64,000 bases of DNA from Pseudomonas sp. RIT623. GTDB lineage: Bacteria; Pseudomonadota; Gammaproteobacteria; Pseudomonadales; Pseudomonadaceae. The translations under genes were made by a program, and so were the position numbers. Location: positions 1 through 64,000 of the forward strand of contig NZ_SOZA01000019.1 in the NCBI RefSeq assembly GCF_004519305.1, read 5' to 3'. Positions 26,964 through 36,595 of this stretch are shown in pieces. A model generated the notes under the pieces. That model saw only the letters and a program-made list of their open reading frames with translations. It was not told the origin of the DNA and made no database searches. Position 1 is the first letter of the stretch, and the number at the start of each line of letters is the position of its first letter.

Positions 26964-29122
26964 TGGACTGGCCCTTTGATACAGCGGCAGTCGGGCAACG
27001 GGCAGGTGCCATCGGGGCGCCGCCCGCATAGGCGTTCCAGAGGTTTGCCAGTGATGGGTGCGCTGCTGATGGAAAAGTGGTTGGTGCTACCGCTTGGAGA
27101 TTGGAGCAGGACGCCGTTGATGTGTATGGTCGGGCTGTCCAGGGTGATGCCCTTGTCATCAATCCGGATGGAGCCTCCAGGCCCTTGGATGATCACAGCT
27201 TCCGCTGTTCGAAGGTCGTAGCGTCGGGTGCGCCTGCGGATTTCCAGCCCCGCCTCCAGCTCTGCATGGCCCTCGACCTGCTGCTCAAGATTGCCGCCGA
27301 CGCTGATGTGGTGATTGGCTGTGATCCGGTCGTGGCGATGATTGCCGACGGCCTCTATACGGTCTTTGGCGATGTTTATTTTCTGATTTCGGCCTATATC
27401 GACAAACGTATCCTGGCCAATCCGGACCCGCTCATCATTGCCCACCGTTTTGCTGCGGTCATGCCCGATACTGAGCGACTCGTCATGATCGACCTGTTCA
27501 CTGCGGTCATTGCCGACGAAAGTGGTTTCGTTGTGTTTGACGACGTTGTTCTGGTCTTTCTGCGCATGGATAAACACCTCCTGCCGGCCCAGCTCATCCT
27601 CGAACCGCAGCTCGTTGAAGCCATCGCCCTTGTGGGTCTGGCTCTTGATGGTCATGCGGGTCTTGTGGTCGGGCAGGTCGTAGGGCGGCAACTGGTTACC
27701 GCAATAGGTGCGCCCGGTGATCATCGGCTGGTCGGGGTCACCGTTGACGTACTGGATGATCACGTCCTGGCCGATCCGCGGGATGGCCATCGACCCCCAA
27801 CTGCCACCTGCCCATCCCTGGGATACCCGCACCCAGCAGGAACTGAACTCGTTGTTGTTGCTCTCCCGGTCCCAGGGAAAGCTGACTTTGACCCGACCCC
27901 ATTCGTCGCAATAGATCTCCTCACCGGACGGCCCGACCACGGTGGCCATGTGAGGACCGTCGACGCGGGGCTTTTTGAGCGGAGCAGGGCGCCACTCGGT
28001 TCTGCCGGGTACAAGCTGCGCGGTTTGCTCGTAACGTGTGCTCTGATCGAGGCCGGCGGCTTCTTCCTGCAGGCTGGTGAACTGGCTGCCCTTGTGAACC
28101 ACGCTGTTCACGCGCCAATGCGCATTCAGATCATCGCGTGGGTGGCCTGTGAGCGTGAAGCTGAGCCCAGGCTGCAGCCTTACGTCATCGCCCTGAACTT
28201 CCGCAATGCGCACATCATGGCGCAGGGCAGTTATCCGGTTTTCGGTGAACGGTTTGCCCACGGCATCGCGTTTGTAGCGGCCGGGATAGTCGAAGCGTTC
28301 GTACTCGGTGGACTGGTGTTCCAGGAAAGGGCCGCAAGCACGGTGTTCCTGGCGATACGCCGGGTGAGTGAAGGTGTAGTCGCGCTGGACCTGTCGCGAG
28401 GTTCGTACCTGCTCGCTGTAGCGCAAACGCCGAAGGCAAGGCCTGGCTTGATCGCCGCCACTGCTGGATTGATACAGGACGGTGTTCGGATCGATAACCT
28501 CCTCGCTATCGAAGAGGTCATCGTTGTCGGTCTTGAGCGCGCCATGGCTGATCAGTCCGAGGGATTGCAACTGATCAGTGATGATCAATTTATGCAGTTT
28601 TTCGCTGTGTTCGAAGCGATAGACAAAACCCTCTTCAGCCGCCAGGCGGGCGATGAAGTCGAGGTCGGTCTCGCCCGCTTGCACGCAGAATTCGCGCACC
28701 TGGTGGTCCAGGCTCGCGCGAAGCTCGTATTGATCGATGCCCTGACGCTGGAGCATCAGTTCAATAATCTGCGGGACAGTCTTTTGCTGAAAGATGCGCC
28801 AGTTCGAGCGCAGTCCGGCGCGGGCCAGTATGGGCTCGACCAAGGCGTGGTAGTAGGTACGGTAAAAGCCGCTTTCACCCTGGCTGAATCGGCTGACCAG
28901 CCCATGCACGTGGCGCAGCGGACCTTTGCCATCCCAGATCGTGAATACGATGGGTTTATCCAGCAGTTGGCCGAAATCGATGTCGGGCTCGAAGCTGATC
29001 AATTCCAGCTCGAGAGTGAAAGGCGCGCTGATTTCTTCCTTGAGTTCAAACGACACCACTTCAAACTCGGCATTGCCAACGAGTGGCTCGAAGGTGTACC
29101 GCAAATCAGATTGGCTGGGCAT
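26960..29122 (-). CDS. vgrG: VgrG/TssI spike protein
   Basis: A 720-residue spike protein of the type VI needle with gp27-like N-terminal part ([19 protein letters not shown]), gp5 OB-fold ([37 protein letters not shown]) and the long beta-prism with [21 protein letters not shown] repeats. There is no C-terminal enzymatic domain. It ends with an unusual cysteine-rich tail, [16 protein letters not shown], which might hold a metal or help join the PAAR tip or cargo. The ATG at 29122 has AAGGA upstream; the TTG just before it is less likely. Confidence 0.95.
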   Translation of the reverse strand: MPSQSDLRYTFEPLVGNAEFEVVSFELKEEISAPFTLELELISFEPDIDFGQLLDKPIVFTIWDGKGPLRHVHGLVSRFSQGESGFYRTYYHALVEPILARAGLRSNWRIFQQKTVPQIIELMLQRQGIDQYELRASLDHQVREFCVQAGETDLDFIARLAAEEGFVYRFEHSEKLHKLIITDQLQSLGLISHGALKTDNDDLFDSEEVIDPNTVLYQSSSGGDQARPCLRRLRYSEQVRTSRQVQRDYTFTHPAYRQEHRACGPFLEHQSTEYERFDYPGRYKRDAVGKPFTENRITALRHDVRIAEVQGDDVRLQPGLSFTLTGHPRDDLNAHWRVNSVVHKGSQFTSLQEEAAGLDQSTRYEQTAQLVPGRTEWRPAPLKKPRVDGPHMATVVGPSGEEIYCDEWGRVKVSFPWDRESNNNEFSSCWVRVSQGWAGGSWGSMAIPRIGQDVIIQYVNGDPDQPMITGRTYCGNQLPPYDLPDHKTRMTIKSQTHKGDGFNELRFEDELGRQEVFIHAQKDQNNVVKHNETTFVGNDRSEQVDHDESLSIGHDRSKTVGNDERVRIGQDTFVDIGRNQKINIAKDRIEAVGNHRHDRITANHHISVGGNLEQQVEGHAELEAGLEIRRRTRRYDLRTAEAVIIQGPGGSIRIDDKGITLDSPTIHINGVLLQSPSGSTNHFSISSAPITGKPLERLCGRRPDGTCPLPDCRCIKGPVQ

Positions 29123-29194
29123 CAAAAGTCCTTACGCCGTCCGAGAGTTCAAACGCCCCCGGCAGGGCCTGCCTGCCAGGGAGGTTCAGCCGGG

Positions 29195-29710
29195 TTAGAC
29201 GACGGGTTTACGCCAGTCGTCGGAGCCTTCGGTGCCTGCGGTGACGTGTGTCCAGGAGATCTTCCGGTACGACATCGATACCTCGATCAACTGGGTAAAG
29301 TCAGCGTTCTCCTTGTTTTGTGCGTGCGGCAAGGTGGTGTTGATGTCGACGATGGTGGCGTCCTCCAACTTGGTGGTGAAGAAGTGCTCCTGCTTGCCCT
29401 CAACCGAAGTGCGATACCAGTTGACTTCAACAGTCGGCAGCATTTCGCCGCTGGACAGGGCCTGATACATCAGCGGTGTCGCCTTGTTCAGGGCGCTGGT
29501 GAAGATGAAGGGTTTGTGGACCCGTTGGCCTGCAGGTTGGCCGCTTTGCGGGTCGGTAGGTACGGTCACCTGGTGCTTGATCTCCTGCACCAGAATCTCG
29601 TCTTCGTGGCCCTCGACAAACACGTTGCCGACCGAATCGGAGGTGAAGGCGCCCGCGGTGATGTTGCCTTGGGTCTGGCCTTCGATCTTGATGTAAGCGG
29701 GTGTTGGCAT
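29195..29710 (-). CDS. hcp: Hcp/TssD tube protein
   Basis: A 171-residue Hcp, whose hexamers stack into the inner tube of the type VI needle. It starts MPTPAYIKIEGQTQGNITAG and contains EDEILVQEIKHQVTVPTD and the C-terminal FTQLIEVSMSYRKISWTH, all Hcp hallmarks; the length matches Hcp1-class proteins. The ATG at 29710 has AGGAG upstream, which excludes the longer frame from 29767. It lies between tssL and vgrG. Confidence 0.96.
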   Translation of the reverse strand: MPTPAYIKIEGQTQGNITAGAFTSDSVGNVFVEGHEDEILVQEIKHQVTVPTDPQSGQPAGQRVHKPFIFTSALNKATPLMYQALSSGEMLPTVEVNWYRTSVEGKQEHFFTTKLEDATIVDINTTLPHAQNKENADFTQLIEVSMSYRKISWTHVTAGTEGSDDWRKPVV

Positions 29711-29843
29711 GACAGTTTCTCCTGCGTCCATGTGGATAAGCACGCGCACAAGCGGCAGCGTGGCCATCGGAATCGATGGGCTTTTTCAACGCGGCAAACG
29801 CTGCGTCAAATCGTTGAATACGGTTGTGCCGACCGCCGGCGGT

Positions 29844-30698
29844 TTACTGCTGCAAGATGCCGTTGAGCGACTCCAGCACTTCTGTAGTTATCAGGTGCAG
29901 GCGGTAGCTGTAGATGCCGTAGGCCGTGGCCATGGCAATGGCGCAAATCACCAGCGGGCTCCACCAGGGCCATTGCCGATTCATGCGGAAGTTGCGCGGG
30001 GCAACGTTGGTGTAGGGGTCGCAGGCCGTTGTCGGCGTGGGCCCTCGTAGTTCACGTATGATTCCGTGGAGTTGGTGAATGAGGGTGTTCAGCGTCTCTG
30101 CGCCTTTGGGCGCGAGGGCGTACTTGCCTTTGAGCCCCAGGCACAGGGTGAAGTACATGAACTCCAGCACGTCCTTGTAGCGCTGGGGTTCTTGCATCAG
30201 GCGCGAGATAACGGTGAAGATCTTTTCGCCGCCAAACGTTTCGCTGTGGAAAATGCTGAGCAGGGGTTCCTGGCTCCAAAGGCTGGCCTGGCCCCATGGC
30301 CGTTCCATCACGGCTTCATCAATGAACAGGCACAAGCCATAGGAATACGCCAGAAGTTGCGTGGTCTCGTAGCCATGCTGACGCATCTCTTGCTGGATGT
30401 TTTCAATCTGGTTGCGCACCTGCTGGTGCACGTCCTTGATGTTTGGCAAGGTATCGAGCGTGCGTAGGCGCATGACCAGTCCAAGCAACGGTGTGGCTGC
30501 GTCCAGCATCAGGTTGTCGTAGCCGCCCCGTAGTTGAAAGTCGGGATCGGCGGGGTAGCCCTTGTAATCAGGAGCGGGCTTTGGTGTGGTTGCCTCGGAG
30601 GCCACGTCCCCAGTGGGTAAAGGCGTTGCAAGCGTTGATGGCAACTGCTCAGCTTGAGCTGATACGGTTTCATTGTGTGCGAGATTGTTCTCTTGCAT
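29844..30698 (-). CDS. tssL: TssL/DotU inner-membrane component
   Basis: A 284-residue protein with the cytoplasmic DotU domain (NIQQEMRQHGYETTQLLAYSY, CLFIDEAVMERPWG, FFHSETFGGE-type motif as IFHSETFGGEKIF) and one C-terminal membrane segment (WWSPLVICAIAMATAYGIYSY). TssL joins TssM and TssJ in the membrane complex. No peptidoglycan-binding extension is present. I prefer the ATG at 30698, with AGGAG eight bases upstream; a GTG at 30707 overlaps that ribosome site. Confidence 0.95.
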   Translation of the reverse strand: MQENNLAHNETVSAQAEQLPSTLATPLPTGDVASEATTPKPAPDYKGYPADPDFQLRGGYDNLMLDAATPLLGLVMRLRTLDTLPNIKDVHQQVRNQIENIQQEMRQHGYETTQLLAYSYGLCLFIDEAVMERPWGQASLWSQEPLLSIFHSETFGGEKIFTVISRLMQEPQRYKDVLEFMYFTLCLGLKGKYALAPKGAETLNTLIHQLHGIIRELRGPTPTTACDPYTNVAPRNFRMNRQWPWWSPLVICAIAMATAYGIYSYRLHLITTEVLESLNGILQQ

Positions 30699-30699
30699 C

Positions 30700-32037
30700 T
30701 CACTCACTCCTGATCGCCCAGAACTGCAACTCGAGCCCAGGGAACTCCCCCGCGATATGAATCCCGAAGCCGTTGGCCGTCTTCATGCAGGCCCAGGCCG
30801 GGTCGCGGCGGTCGAGCTCGAAGTAGCTGAAGCCCGCATGGAAGGGCAGATCGCGAGGGGCCACAGGCAGCGGATTTAGCGCAATGCCGGGCAACTGCTT
30901 ATGCACCAGGTCATTCAAGGTCTCCAGGGATGTGACCTTGGCTTTCTGCAGGAACAGCCGGCGCAATGTTGGCGGCGGCAGGTCCGCGCGCACGGCGAGA
31001 ATGAAGTCCGCGTCATCGATCAGGCGGCGGTCTTCGAGCGTTGTTGTCATCACGCCGTAATCCAGCGCGTCTAGCGGCAGCGAGATGGCTCGCGGTTGCA
31101 GGACCGTTCCCAGGGCGCGGCGTAAAATGTCCTGCAGCGGCTTGAATGACGTGCGCAAAGCGGTGTGCTGATAGGCGGGGAACTCTGGAGGCAGCCGGCT
31201 TTCGTCGGTGAAGGTCACGAACTCGCCACAGGCCTGGCTCATATGCAGGTACAACTGCTCGGGGTGTGTCTGCCCCTGCCTGGCCAAGTGCTGGAAGCAC
31301 GGCCACCAGCGGTTCATGGCCTGCAGCAGGTTGAAGTCGCGGATGTCGGCAATACCGGACTGGCCCGATGCGCCTATCCGGCTAGCCAGGTTGCGCGAGC
31401 GCTCGCGCAGGGTATTGGTGATCTCCTCGAGGTAACGCTGGAGTGCCGGCACCGCCCGTACCGAGACGCTGGTCGGGTAGAACCCTTCATCCAGTTGCAG
31501 GCTGCCATCGGGCCGGCGCTCCAGAATGCGTGCCATGGCAAGGCGAGTGTAAGCGCTGCTGTCATCGGCCTTGCGTTTGAGCTGAAGGTTGGGTACTGCC
31601 AGATCGACCTGCGCCAAGTCGCCGTCGGCGCTATGGGTGTCCTTGATTTCCTGAGCCTGTGCGCTGTAGCGGAAGTTGGCGGCATTGTCGGGCCAGCTCA
31701 CCTCTCGGCCACCCTCGGTGCGCAGTGGCAGGCAGAGGTAGATCTCGCTGTCTTTCGCGCCGTTGTCCTCGATTTCCAGCGGCGGCGGCGGTGGCAGATC
31801 TGCCGGGATATCGAACACCGTGCCGTCCGGCATGGTGCCGCGCGCGCGGGTGATGGCGATCTTGCCCAGGCTCAAATATTCGTCGTTCAGTTGCAGCTCG
31901 CTGAATCCATAAAAGGCTGCGTTCAGGCTGCCAAGGCGTTGATGCAGGGCCGCTTCAGCGGCACGGCCAGCCTGCTGGAAATGCTGCGGTTTGACGAACA
32001 GACCTTCAGGCCACAGGACGGGATTACGTGAACTCAT
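30700..32037 (-). CDS. tssK: TssK baseplate protein
   Basis: A 445-residue TssK, the trimeric adaptor linking the type VI baseplate to the TssL/TssM membrane complex. The start VLWPEGLFVKPQHFQQ is the family signature, and the C-terminal domain around LKQAKV/FLQKAKVTSLETLNDLV and FSYFELDR is conserved. Length is as usual (about 445). The ATG at 32037 is preceded by GGAG, and the stop touches tssL. Confidence 0.97.
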   Translation of the reverse strand: MSSRNPVLWPEGLFVKPQHFQQAGRAAEAALHQRLGSLNAAFYGFSELQLNDEYLSLGKIAITRARGTMPDGTVFDIPADLPPPPPLEIEDNGAKDSEIYLCLPLRTEGGREVSWPDNAANFRYSAQAQEIKDTHSADGDLAQVDLAVPNLQLKRKADDSSAYTRLAMARILERRPDGSLQLDEGFYPTSVSVRAVPALQRYLEEITNTLRERSRNLASRIGASGQSGIADIRDFNLLQAMNRWWPCFQHLARQGQTHPEQLYLHMSQACGEFVTFTDESRLPPEFPAYQHTALRTSFKPLQDILRRALGTVLQPRAISLPLDALDYGVMTTTLEDRRLIDDADFILAVRADLPPPTLRRLFLQKAKVTSLETLNDLVHKQLPGIALNPLPVAPRDLPFHAGFSYFELDRRDPAWACMKTANGFGIHIAGEFPGLELQFWAIRSE

Positions 32038-32089
32038 GAGCGCTCCATGTCAGCGTGAGTAAGTGAGAAGGGCTGGCTTGCAGGCGCCA

Positions 32090-32884
32090 TCAGTCCTCCT
32101 CCTTGAGCAGGATCTGCGTGTCGTTGAGCAAGACCGACAAGATGATGTGTTGGCCGCGCGGTGGAATGCGCAGTACCTGGCTCCAGGTCGCGTTTTCCTG
32201 GTGGCGGTAGTCGGCGATCACCGCGATGAACCGGGTCTCGGCCTCGATAGCGGCAAACGGAATGAACTTGAATTGCCCGGGGCGTAGCAGGTAGTCGTCA
32301 TCACGAATGTAGGTGCTGCGCAGCACCTTGGCGGGGGTCTTTTCCAACAGCTCATAAATGCTGTTGCGCAGCAGCGAGTCGTCGCGCAGTTGCAGGATCT
32401 TGATGGCCATTGGGGTGGCGGCCAGCTCGGGGGCCACTGTGGTTGCACGCGGTAAGGTCAGCACTACATCCGAGTCTTCGTAGTGGCCCGGCGTGTTTTC
32501 CTCCAAGGGAGAGCGAGCCGGCTCATCGGCTTCGTCCTCTGGTAGTTCGACGGGCGAGATGGCCGGGAATTGCTCGTGAAGAAACTCGAGCAGGGTCCCG
32601 ACTTTCTCGGTCAGGGCATAGGGGTCGGCCGCGCTCAAGCTGACTGCGTAGGGGCTGGGCTCCAGGCTGCTTTCTTGCTCAGTCGCTGCTTGCAGGCTGT
32701 TGGGGTTGCTGTTGAGCGTGGGGCTGGCGTTGATGCTGAACGCGATTTCGGTGGGCTGATCCTTGGTCGCGCCGACGGGTATTGAGGGGTCCAACGCCAC
32801 TTGGCCCATTTTGCTCAGGGCGGTGCAGCCCGAGAGCCCGATCAGTGTTGCCAGAAGGCCGGCCGTGAGTGAATGACGCGTCAT
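32090..32884 (-). CDS. tssJ: TssJ outer-membrane lipoprotein
   Basis: A 264-residue lipoprotein with lipobox LSGC at residue 19 after a short signal peptide (GLLATLIGLSGC). TssJ anchors the membrane complex to the outer membrane by binding TssM. It is longer than many TssJ proteins because of an acidic insert (about residues 95-140, EDEADEPARSPLEENTPG). It overlaps the FHA gene by four bases and precedes tssK by 52 bases. Confidence 0.9.
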   Translation of the reverse strand: MTRHSLTAGLLATLIGLSGCTALSKMGQVALDPSIPVGATKDQPTEIAFSINASPTLNSNPNSLQAATEQESSLEPSPYAVSLSAADPYALTEKVGTLLEFLHEQFPAISPVELPEDEADEPARSPLEENTPGHYEDSDVVLTLPRATTVAPELAATPMAIKILQLRDDSLLRNSIYELLEKTPAKVLRSTYIRDDDYLLRPGQFKFIPFAAIEAETRFIAVIADYRHQENATWSQVLRIPPRGQHIILSVLLNDTQILLKEED

Positions 32885-33438
32885 GAGCGTTCTCCTACGA
32901 TCAGGCGATCCAGCGGGTTCTCTTGCACTGGCCGTGTCACTGCTTCCAGGGCAGCCAAGGGATCGTTGCCCATACCCGGATCGAAGGCCGAGTAGATCTC
33001 AGCGACTTCTGGAGCCGCCGTGGGCTTGGGCAGCCAACGCTGCGCGGGTGTGTCCAGGATGAGTCGGTCGAGCACCCGCAAGTCTGTGTTGAACAACTCT
33101 TCCAGCGAACGGGCATCAGCTTGTGAAAGCTGGGCCAGCAGTCGATAAGCGCCAACACGTAGCCGGTCACCCTCGAGCAACCGCCTGGGTGACAGCGGCC
33201 CCAGGCTATCGAGGTTGTCGTTCAAGTAGGTGCGCTCGCAGCGGTCGATCACGCAGAAGCCGCCTTCGATCCAGCGGATCTCGCAATGGATCGGCGCCAC
33301 GCCCTGTTCACGATCATTGATCAGCCACGTGGCTCCCGCGCTGCCGACGGTGCCGCCTGCACGATCGAATTCGTGCCGGGCGGTAACGTTGTGCTGCAAC
33401 TGGTCGAGGTTGGTGATGCTCAAGATCAAAGTGCTCAT
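32881..33438 (-). CDS. FHA-domain type VI protein (TagH/VasC-like, short)
   Basis: A 185-residue protein with an N-terminal forkhead-associated domain: GGTVGSAGATWLIND, HCEIRWIEGGFCVIDR and LNDNLDSLGP correspond to the phosphothreonine-binding fold, although the usual Arg and Ser of the pocket are not clearly kept (GSAGATW in place of GRSxxN). Type VI FHA proteins are often about 400 residues with a C-terminal domain that is missing here. It lies between tssG and tssJ, the position of vasC in Vibrio cholerae. No partner threonine kinase or phosphatase gene is seen. Confidence 0.82.
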   Translation of the reverse strand: MSTLILSITNLDQLQHNVTARHEFDRAGGTVGSAGATWLINDREQGVAPIHCEIRWIEGGFCVIDRCERTYLNDNLDSLGPLSPRRLLEGDRLRVGAYRLLAQLSQADARSLEELFNTDLRVLDRLILDTPAQRWLPKPTAAPEVAEIYSAFDPGMGNDPLAALEAVTRPVQENPLDRLIVGERS

Positions 33439-34451
33439 GAGCGCCCCCGGAACCGCACGACGGGGCTGATCTGGCCGTGGCGGTCATCGACGAAGCTGGT
33501 CCAGCCCAATTGGGCGCCACGGCTGGGGTGCAGACAAAAGGGCGACAGCGCGTGCTGCTTCAGCCGCAGCTCCAGGTCGTAGGCCAAGCCGTCGCGCAAC
33601 AGAAAGTCGATCAGGGCACGCAAGCGGTTGAAGTTGATGCCGCTGGGCAACAGGTCACGCAGCTGTGCCTGGTCGAGCTCGCTGATCACGATGGTGAACT
33701 TGCTGCTGCGAGTCCGCGTGCGACTGCCAACCAGGAAGGAATTGCCCAGCTCACCATTGCTGCGGCCAAGGCTTACCTGTTGCTGGATGGTCGTAGGTAC
33801 CGAGCGGGTTTCGAACTCGCGAATCTGTACCTGCTTCAGGTCGAAGCAGTGCGCGATGATGCCGGCGACGGTGCCCGGTGCGCGGCTGCGGCTCGCGATA
33901 ACACCCGCGAAGCTGAGCAGCCGGCTCCAGGGCAACGCCGTGTCGCCGCGCAGCTGTTTGTCATTCAACCCGAGCAGGGCAAAGATGTACTGGGAGAACC
34001 CATCGCGGGCACCCGGCTGGAAACGAATGTAATAGCGGTACTTGCGCCAGATGCGGTGTAGCAGGCTGAGCAGATAGTGATTGAAGAAGTCGAAGAACGC
34101 CGGTCGCACGCCGATACCCTGTGCATGCTCGTATGCCACCTGCTCCAGGTAGTAGGAAGGCAAAGGCGAATCAGTGCCGTGCAGGCCCATGAACGTGGCG
34201 CATACGCGATAGCGATCTTGTGCCTCGGGCATGCGTTCGGCCTTGCAGATGTCCGAAGCGGGGAAGCTCAGCCGCGGGTCGCTGCCAAGTCGAACGCGCA
34301 AGCGGGCCTCTTCGCTGGGCCAGCGGGGTTCAAGATCGTCTCCGTGAAGCCCGTGAAGGCGCTCGAGCAGTTGGTAGAAGTTGTACCGGTGCGCGCCCGC
34401 GAGCAATTTGTCGGCTAGATCAGCGGCTGCTTGCCGGTCTGGATGGGCCAT
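33435..34451 (-). CDS. tssG: TssG baseplate protein
   Basis: A 338-residue TssG (VasB), part of the TssEFGK baseplate wedge. Family features include YNFYQLLERLHG near the start, DRYRVCATFMGLHGTDSPLPSYYLE and FFDFFNHYLLSLLHRIW. The ATG at 34451 (MAHPDRQAAADLADK) gives the normal length and overlaps tssF by 37 bases; the longer frame from 34640 lies within tssF. Confidence 0.95.
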   Translation of the reverse strand: MAHPDRQAAADLADKLLAGAHRYNFYQLLERLHGLHGDDLEPRWPSEEARLRVRLGSDPRLSFPASDICKAERMPEAQDRYRVCATFMGLHGTDSPLPSYYLEQVAYEHAQGIGVRPAFFDFFNHYLLSLLHRIWRKYRYYIRFQPGARDGFSQYIFALLGLNDKQLRGDTALPWSRLLSFAGVIASRSRAPGTVAGIIAHCFDLKQVQIREFETRSVPTTIQQQVSLGRSNGELGNSFLVGSRTRTRSSKFTIVISELDQAQLRDLLPSGINFNRLRALIDFLLRDGLAYDLELRLKQHALSPFCLHPSRGAQLGWTSFVDDRHGQISPVVRFRGRS

Positions 34452-36181
34452 GTGTAGTGCTCGTTGTTGGTGATGTTGATCACTTCCAGTTGATGGAAGG
34501 AATTGATGCTGGCGTACAAGGCGAAGAAGTGCGCCAGCACGCAGCCGAACAGGTACAGGTCGCCTTCGCAGAGGAATGCGGCCTGGTCGAGCTTCAGTTG
34601 CGTGCGCAGGCCACGAATGGGCTGTCCTTTGATCAGCCAATCCAGAGGCGCCGTTTGGATATCCCGAATGCCGTCGAGGCGTTTGCGGGTGGTGCGTGTC
34701 TGCTGGATGTCGTGCAAGGCCGCGAAGTCATAGGCGCGAATAACCGCCTTCAATGGCTCGGTCGAGAGCAGCGACAAGTAGTTGAGCGACATGTTGGAGA
34801 TCAAGGCCCATTGCAACTGGCCGTCCAGCACCGGCCGATAGGGGCGGGTCGGTGCACAGATATTGGTGTAGGTGGTCAGCGCCGGGGTGACTTCGCAGAG
34901 CACATTGATGTCGTCGATGCCCAGAGCCAGGGGCAGGTCGCGGTTGGTGCAAGTCAGGTCGATGGACGCCGTTTCCAGCTCACCGATATAGGTATTGGCG
35001 TCGGCACGCACGAAGGCGATGCGATGCGTGACGCCATCACCGCGCAGTGAGTCTTCGAGGGTGTAGCGGTAGTACAGCGCCGTGCGCCCTTGAACGTGCT
35101 CGATCTCGTGGGCGAAGGATTCGAAGGGGCGGAAGGTTCGCAGGTGCTTACCGGTACTTCCGTCGCTTGTCGTACGGGTGCTGATCACCTGATCGACACT
35201 GAAGATTTCGTAGGCGTGACGCTCGGCGCCTTTGGGTGTGAGCTCGGCCTGGGCGGCCTCGTTGGAGAGATCAATGGGCTCGGCGCTGTGCTTGAACAGG
35301 TTTACCGCAGGGGCGCAGAACAGGTTGAAATCCGCTTTGCCAATGCGTAGCGAGTCTGGTAGTTGACGGGTGAAGTGGAATTCCACGCCGACCTGCTGAG
35401 TCGTCTGATCAGGCCAGATCTTCTCCAGGCCCGTCAGGGCGAAGAAGTGAAAGCGCTCAGGAAAAATGAAGTATTCCTGCAGGATCCGGTAACCGTCGAA
35501 GACGTTCTGCGGATAAGGCAGCAAAGCGTCGTCCGGGCTGAAACCTGGGAAAACGATGCTGCTGGCCGGCAGCCGGCGAGCCTGACCATTGATGGTCACG
35601 CTGACATGGCTGAGATAGTGAGCGATCCAGAGGTACAGCGTGCGCGCTGTTCGGGTGGTACCGCTCAGGTGAAAGTCGAGGCTGGTGCATTCGAGCGTGT
35701 TCAATGGGCGCTCGACCAAGGTGCGTAGGTCGATGCGAACCACTGAACTGTCGAGCGTTTGAGTTGAGCCCACCGCGTCGATCTCGAACGGGTGAATGTC
35801 CACGGCGGTACAGGTGCGGAACTCACAGGGAATTCCATCGACAGGCTTGGAGAGCAGGCGTGCCCCCCTTGGCACGCGTTGCGACTGGCTGAGCGCCTGT
35901 TTGCGCGGTGTGAACTGGATGATCGTGGCACTTGGCAGCGGGCGAAGGTAGTTGGGCCACAGCAGCTGCAACATGGGGTGCGTCAGCTCTGGGAGGTCGT
36001 CCTCCAACTTGAGGCGCAGCTTGGCCGTCAGGAACGCGAAGGCCTCCATCAAGCGCTCGACATCGGGGTCGCTGCCACCCTTGCCCAGCAGGCGGGCAAG
36101 TTGTGGATTGTCCTGGGCGAAGTCGTTCCCCAGTTCATGGAGGTAGCGCAGCTCTTCGCTGAATCGATCCTTGAGCGACAT
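34415..36181 (-). CDS. tssF: TssF baseplate protein
   Basis: A 588-residue TssF (VasA), the large baseplate wedge subunit. It starts MSLKDRFSEELRYLHELGNDFAQDNPQLA, the family signature, and contains DPDVERLMEAFAFLTAKLR and the central IQFTPRKQALSQSQRVPRGA region. Length is normal for the family. It lies three bases after the end of tssE. Confidence 0.97.
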   Translation of the reverse strand: MSLKDRFSEELRYLHELGNDFAQDNPQLARLLGKGGSDPDVERLMEAFAFLTAKLRLKLEDDLPELTHPMLQLLWPNYLRPLPSATIIQFTPRKQALSQSQRVPRGARLLSKPVDGIPCEFRTCTAVDIHPFEIDAVGSTQTLDSSVVRIDLRTLVERPLNTLECTSLDFHLSGTTRTARTLYLWIAHYLSHVSVTINGQARRLPASSIVFPGFSPDDALLPYPQNVFDGYRILQEYFIFPERFHFFALTGLEKIWPDQTTQQVGVEFHFTRQLPDSLRIGKADFNLFCAPAVNLFKHSAEPIDLSNEAAQAELTPKGAERHAYEIFSVDQVISTRTTSDGSTGKHLRTFRPFESFAHEIEHVQGRTALYYRYTLEDSLRGDGVTHRIAFVRADANTYIGELETASIDLTCTNRDLPLALGIDDINVLCEVTPALTTYTNICAPTRPYRPVLDGQLQWALISNMSLNYLSLLSTEPLKAVIRAYDFAALHDIQQTRTTRKRLDGIRDIQTAPLDWLIKGQPIRGLRTQLKLDQAAFLCEGDLYLFGCVLAHFFALYASINSFHQLEVINITNNEHYTWPIQTGKQPLI

Positions 36182-36184
36182 CGA

Positions 36185-36595
36185 TCACCTCACTTGGGTA
36201 TGGCGGTTATGGCCGTTGACCAGCAGCTCCAGTTGCAACTGCTCCGTGTGGTTATTCACCTGCACGTGGCAGTCCAGCCTGAAATGCAGCTCCTGAGGGG
36301 CGTGACAGTCGGGCACGGCCTTGAGTGAACGCACCTGCACGCGAGGCTCGAAACGCTGGATGGTGCGGCGTATGTCGGCGCTCACTTGTTTCAGGAGGTC
36401 GCCACTGCTGACGTCATGCCCGTTGAAATCGCGCAGGCCCAGCTCAGGGCTGCTCTGTGAGCAACCCTGGCGAGCGTTGAGCAGCGTTTCCAAGTGGCGC
36501 TTGATGGCGGCGAACTTGTGGGATGCGTTCTCTTGCCTGGACGGCGCCCGGATCACGGACTGATCGGCAACCAATCGATCGAAAAATCCGCTCAT
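36185..36595 (-). CDS. tssE: TssE baseplate protein
   Basis: A 136-residue gp25-like protein that begins sheath assembly at the baseplate. FFDRLVADQ at the start, LETLLNARQGCSQSSPELGLRDFN in the middle and the ADIRRTIQRFEPRVQVRSL segment with the conserved RFEPR motif are typical. The ATG at 36595 overlaps the stop of tssC by four bases; the longer open frame from 36796 is not coding. Confidence 0.95.
   Translation of the reverse strand: MSGFFDRLVADQSVIRAPSRQENASHKFAAIKRHLETLLNARQGCSQSSPELGLRDFNGHDVSSGDLLKQVSADIRRTIQRFEPRVQVRSLKAVPDCHAPQELHFRLDCHVQVNNHTEQLQLELLVNGHNRHTQVR

Noticed and set aside
27077..29866. Long plus-strand frame of 929 codons opposite vgrG and hcp
   Set aside because: It lies wholly antisense to vgrG and hcp, which have full family signatures; it shows no domain of its own.
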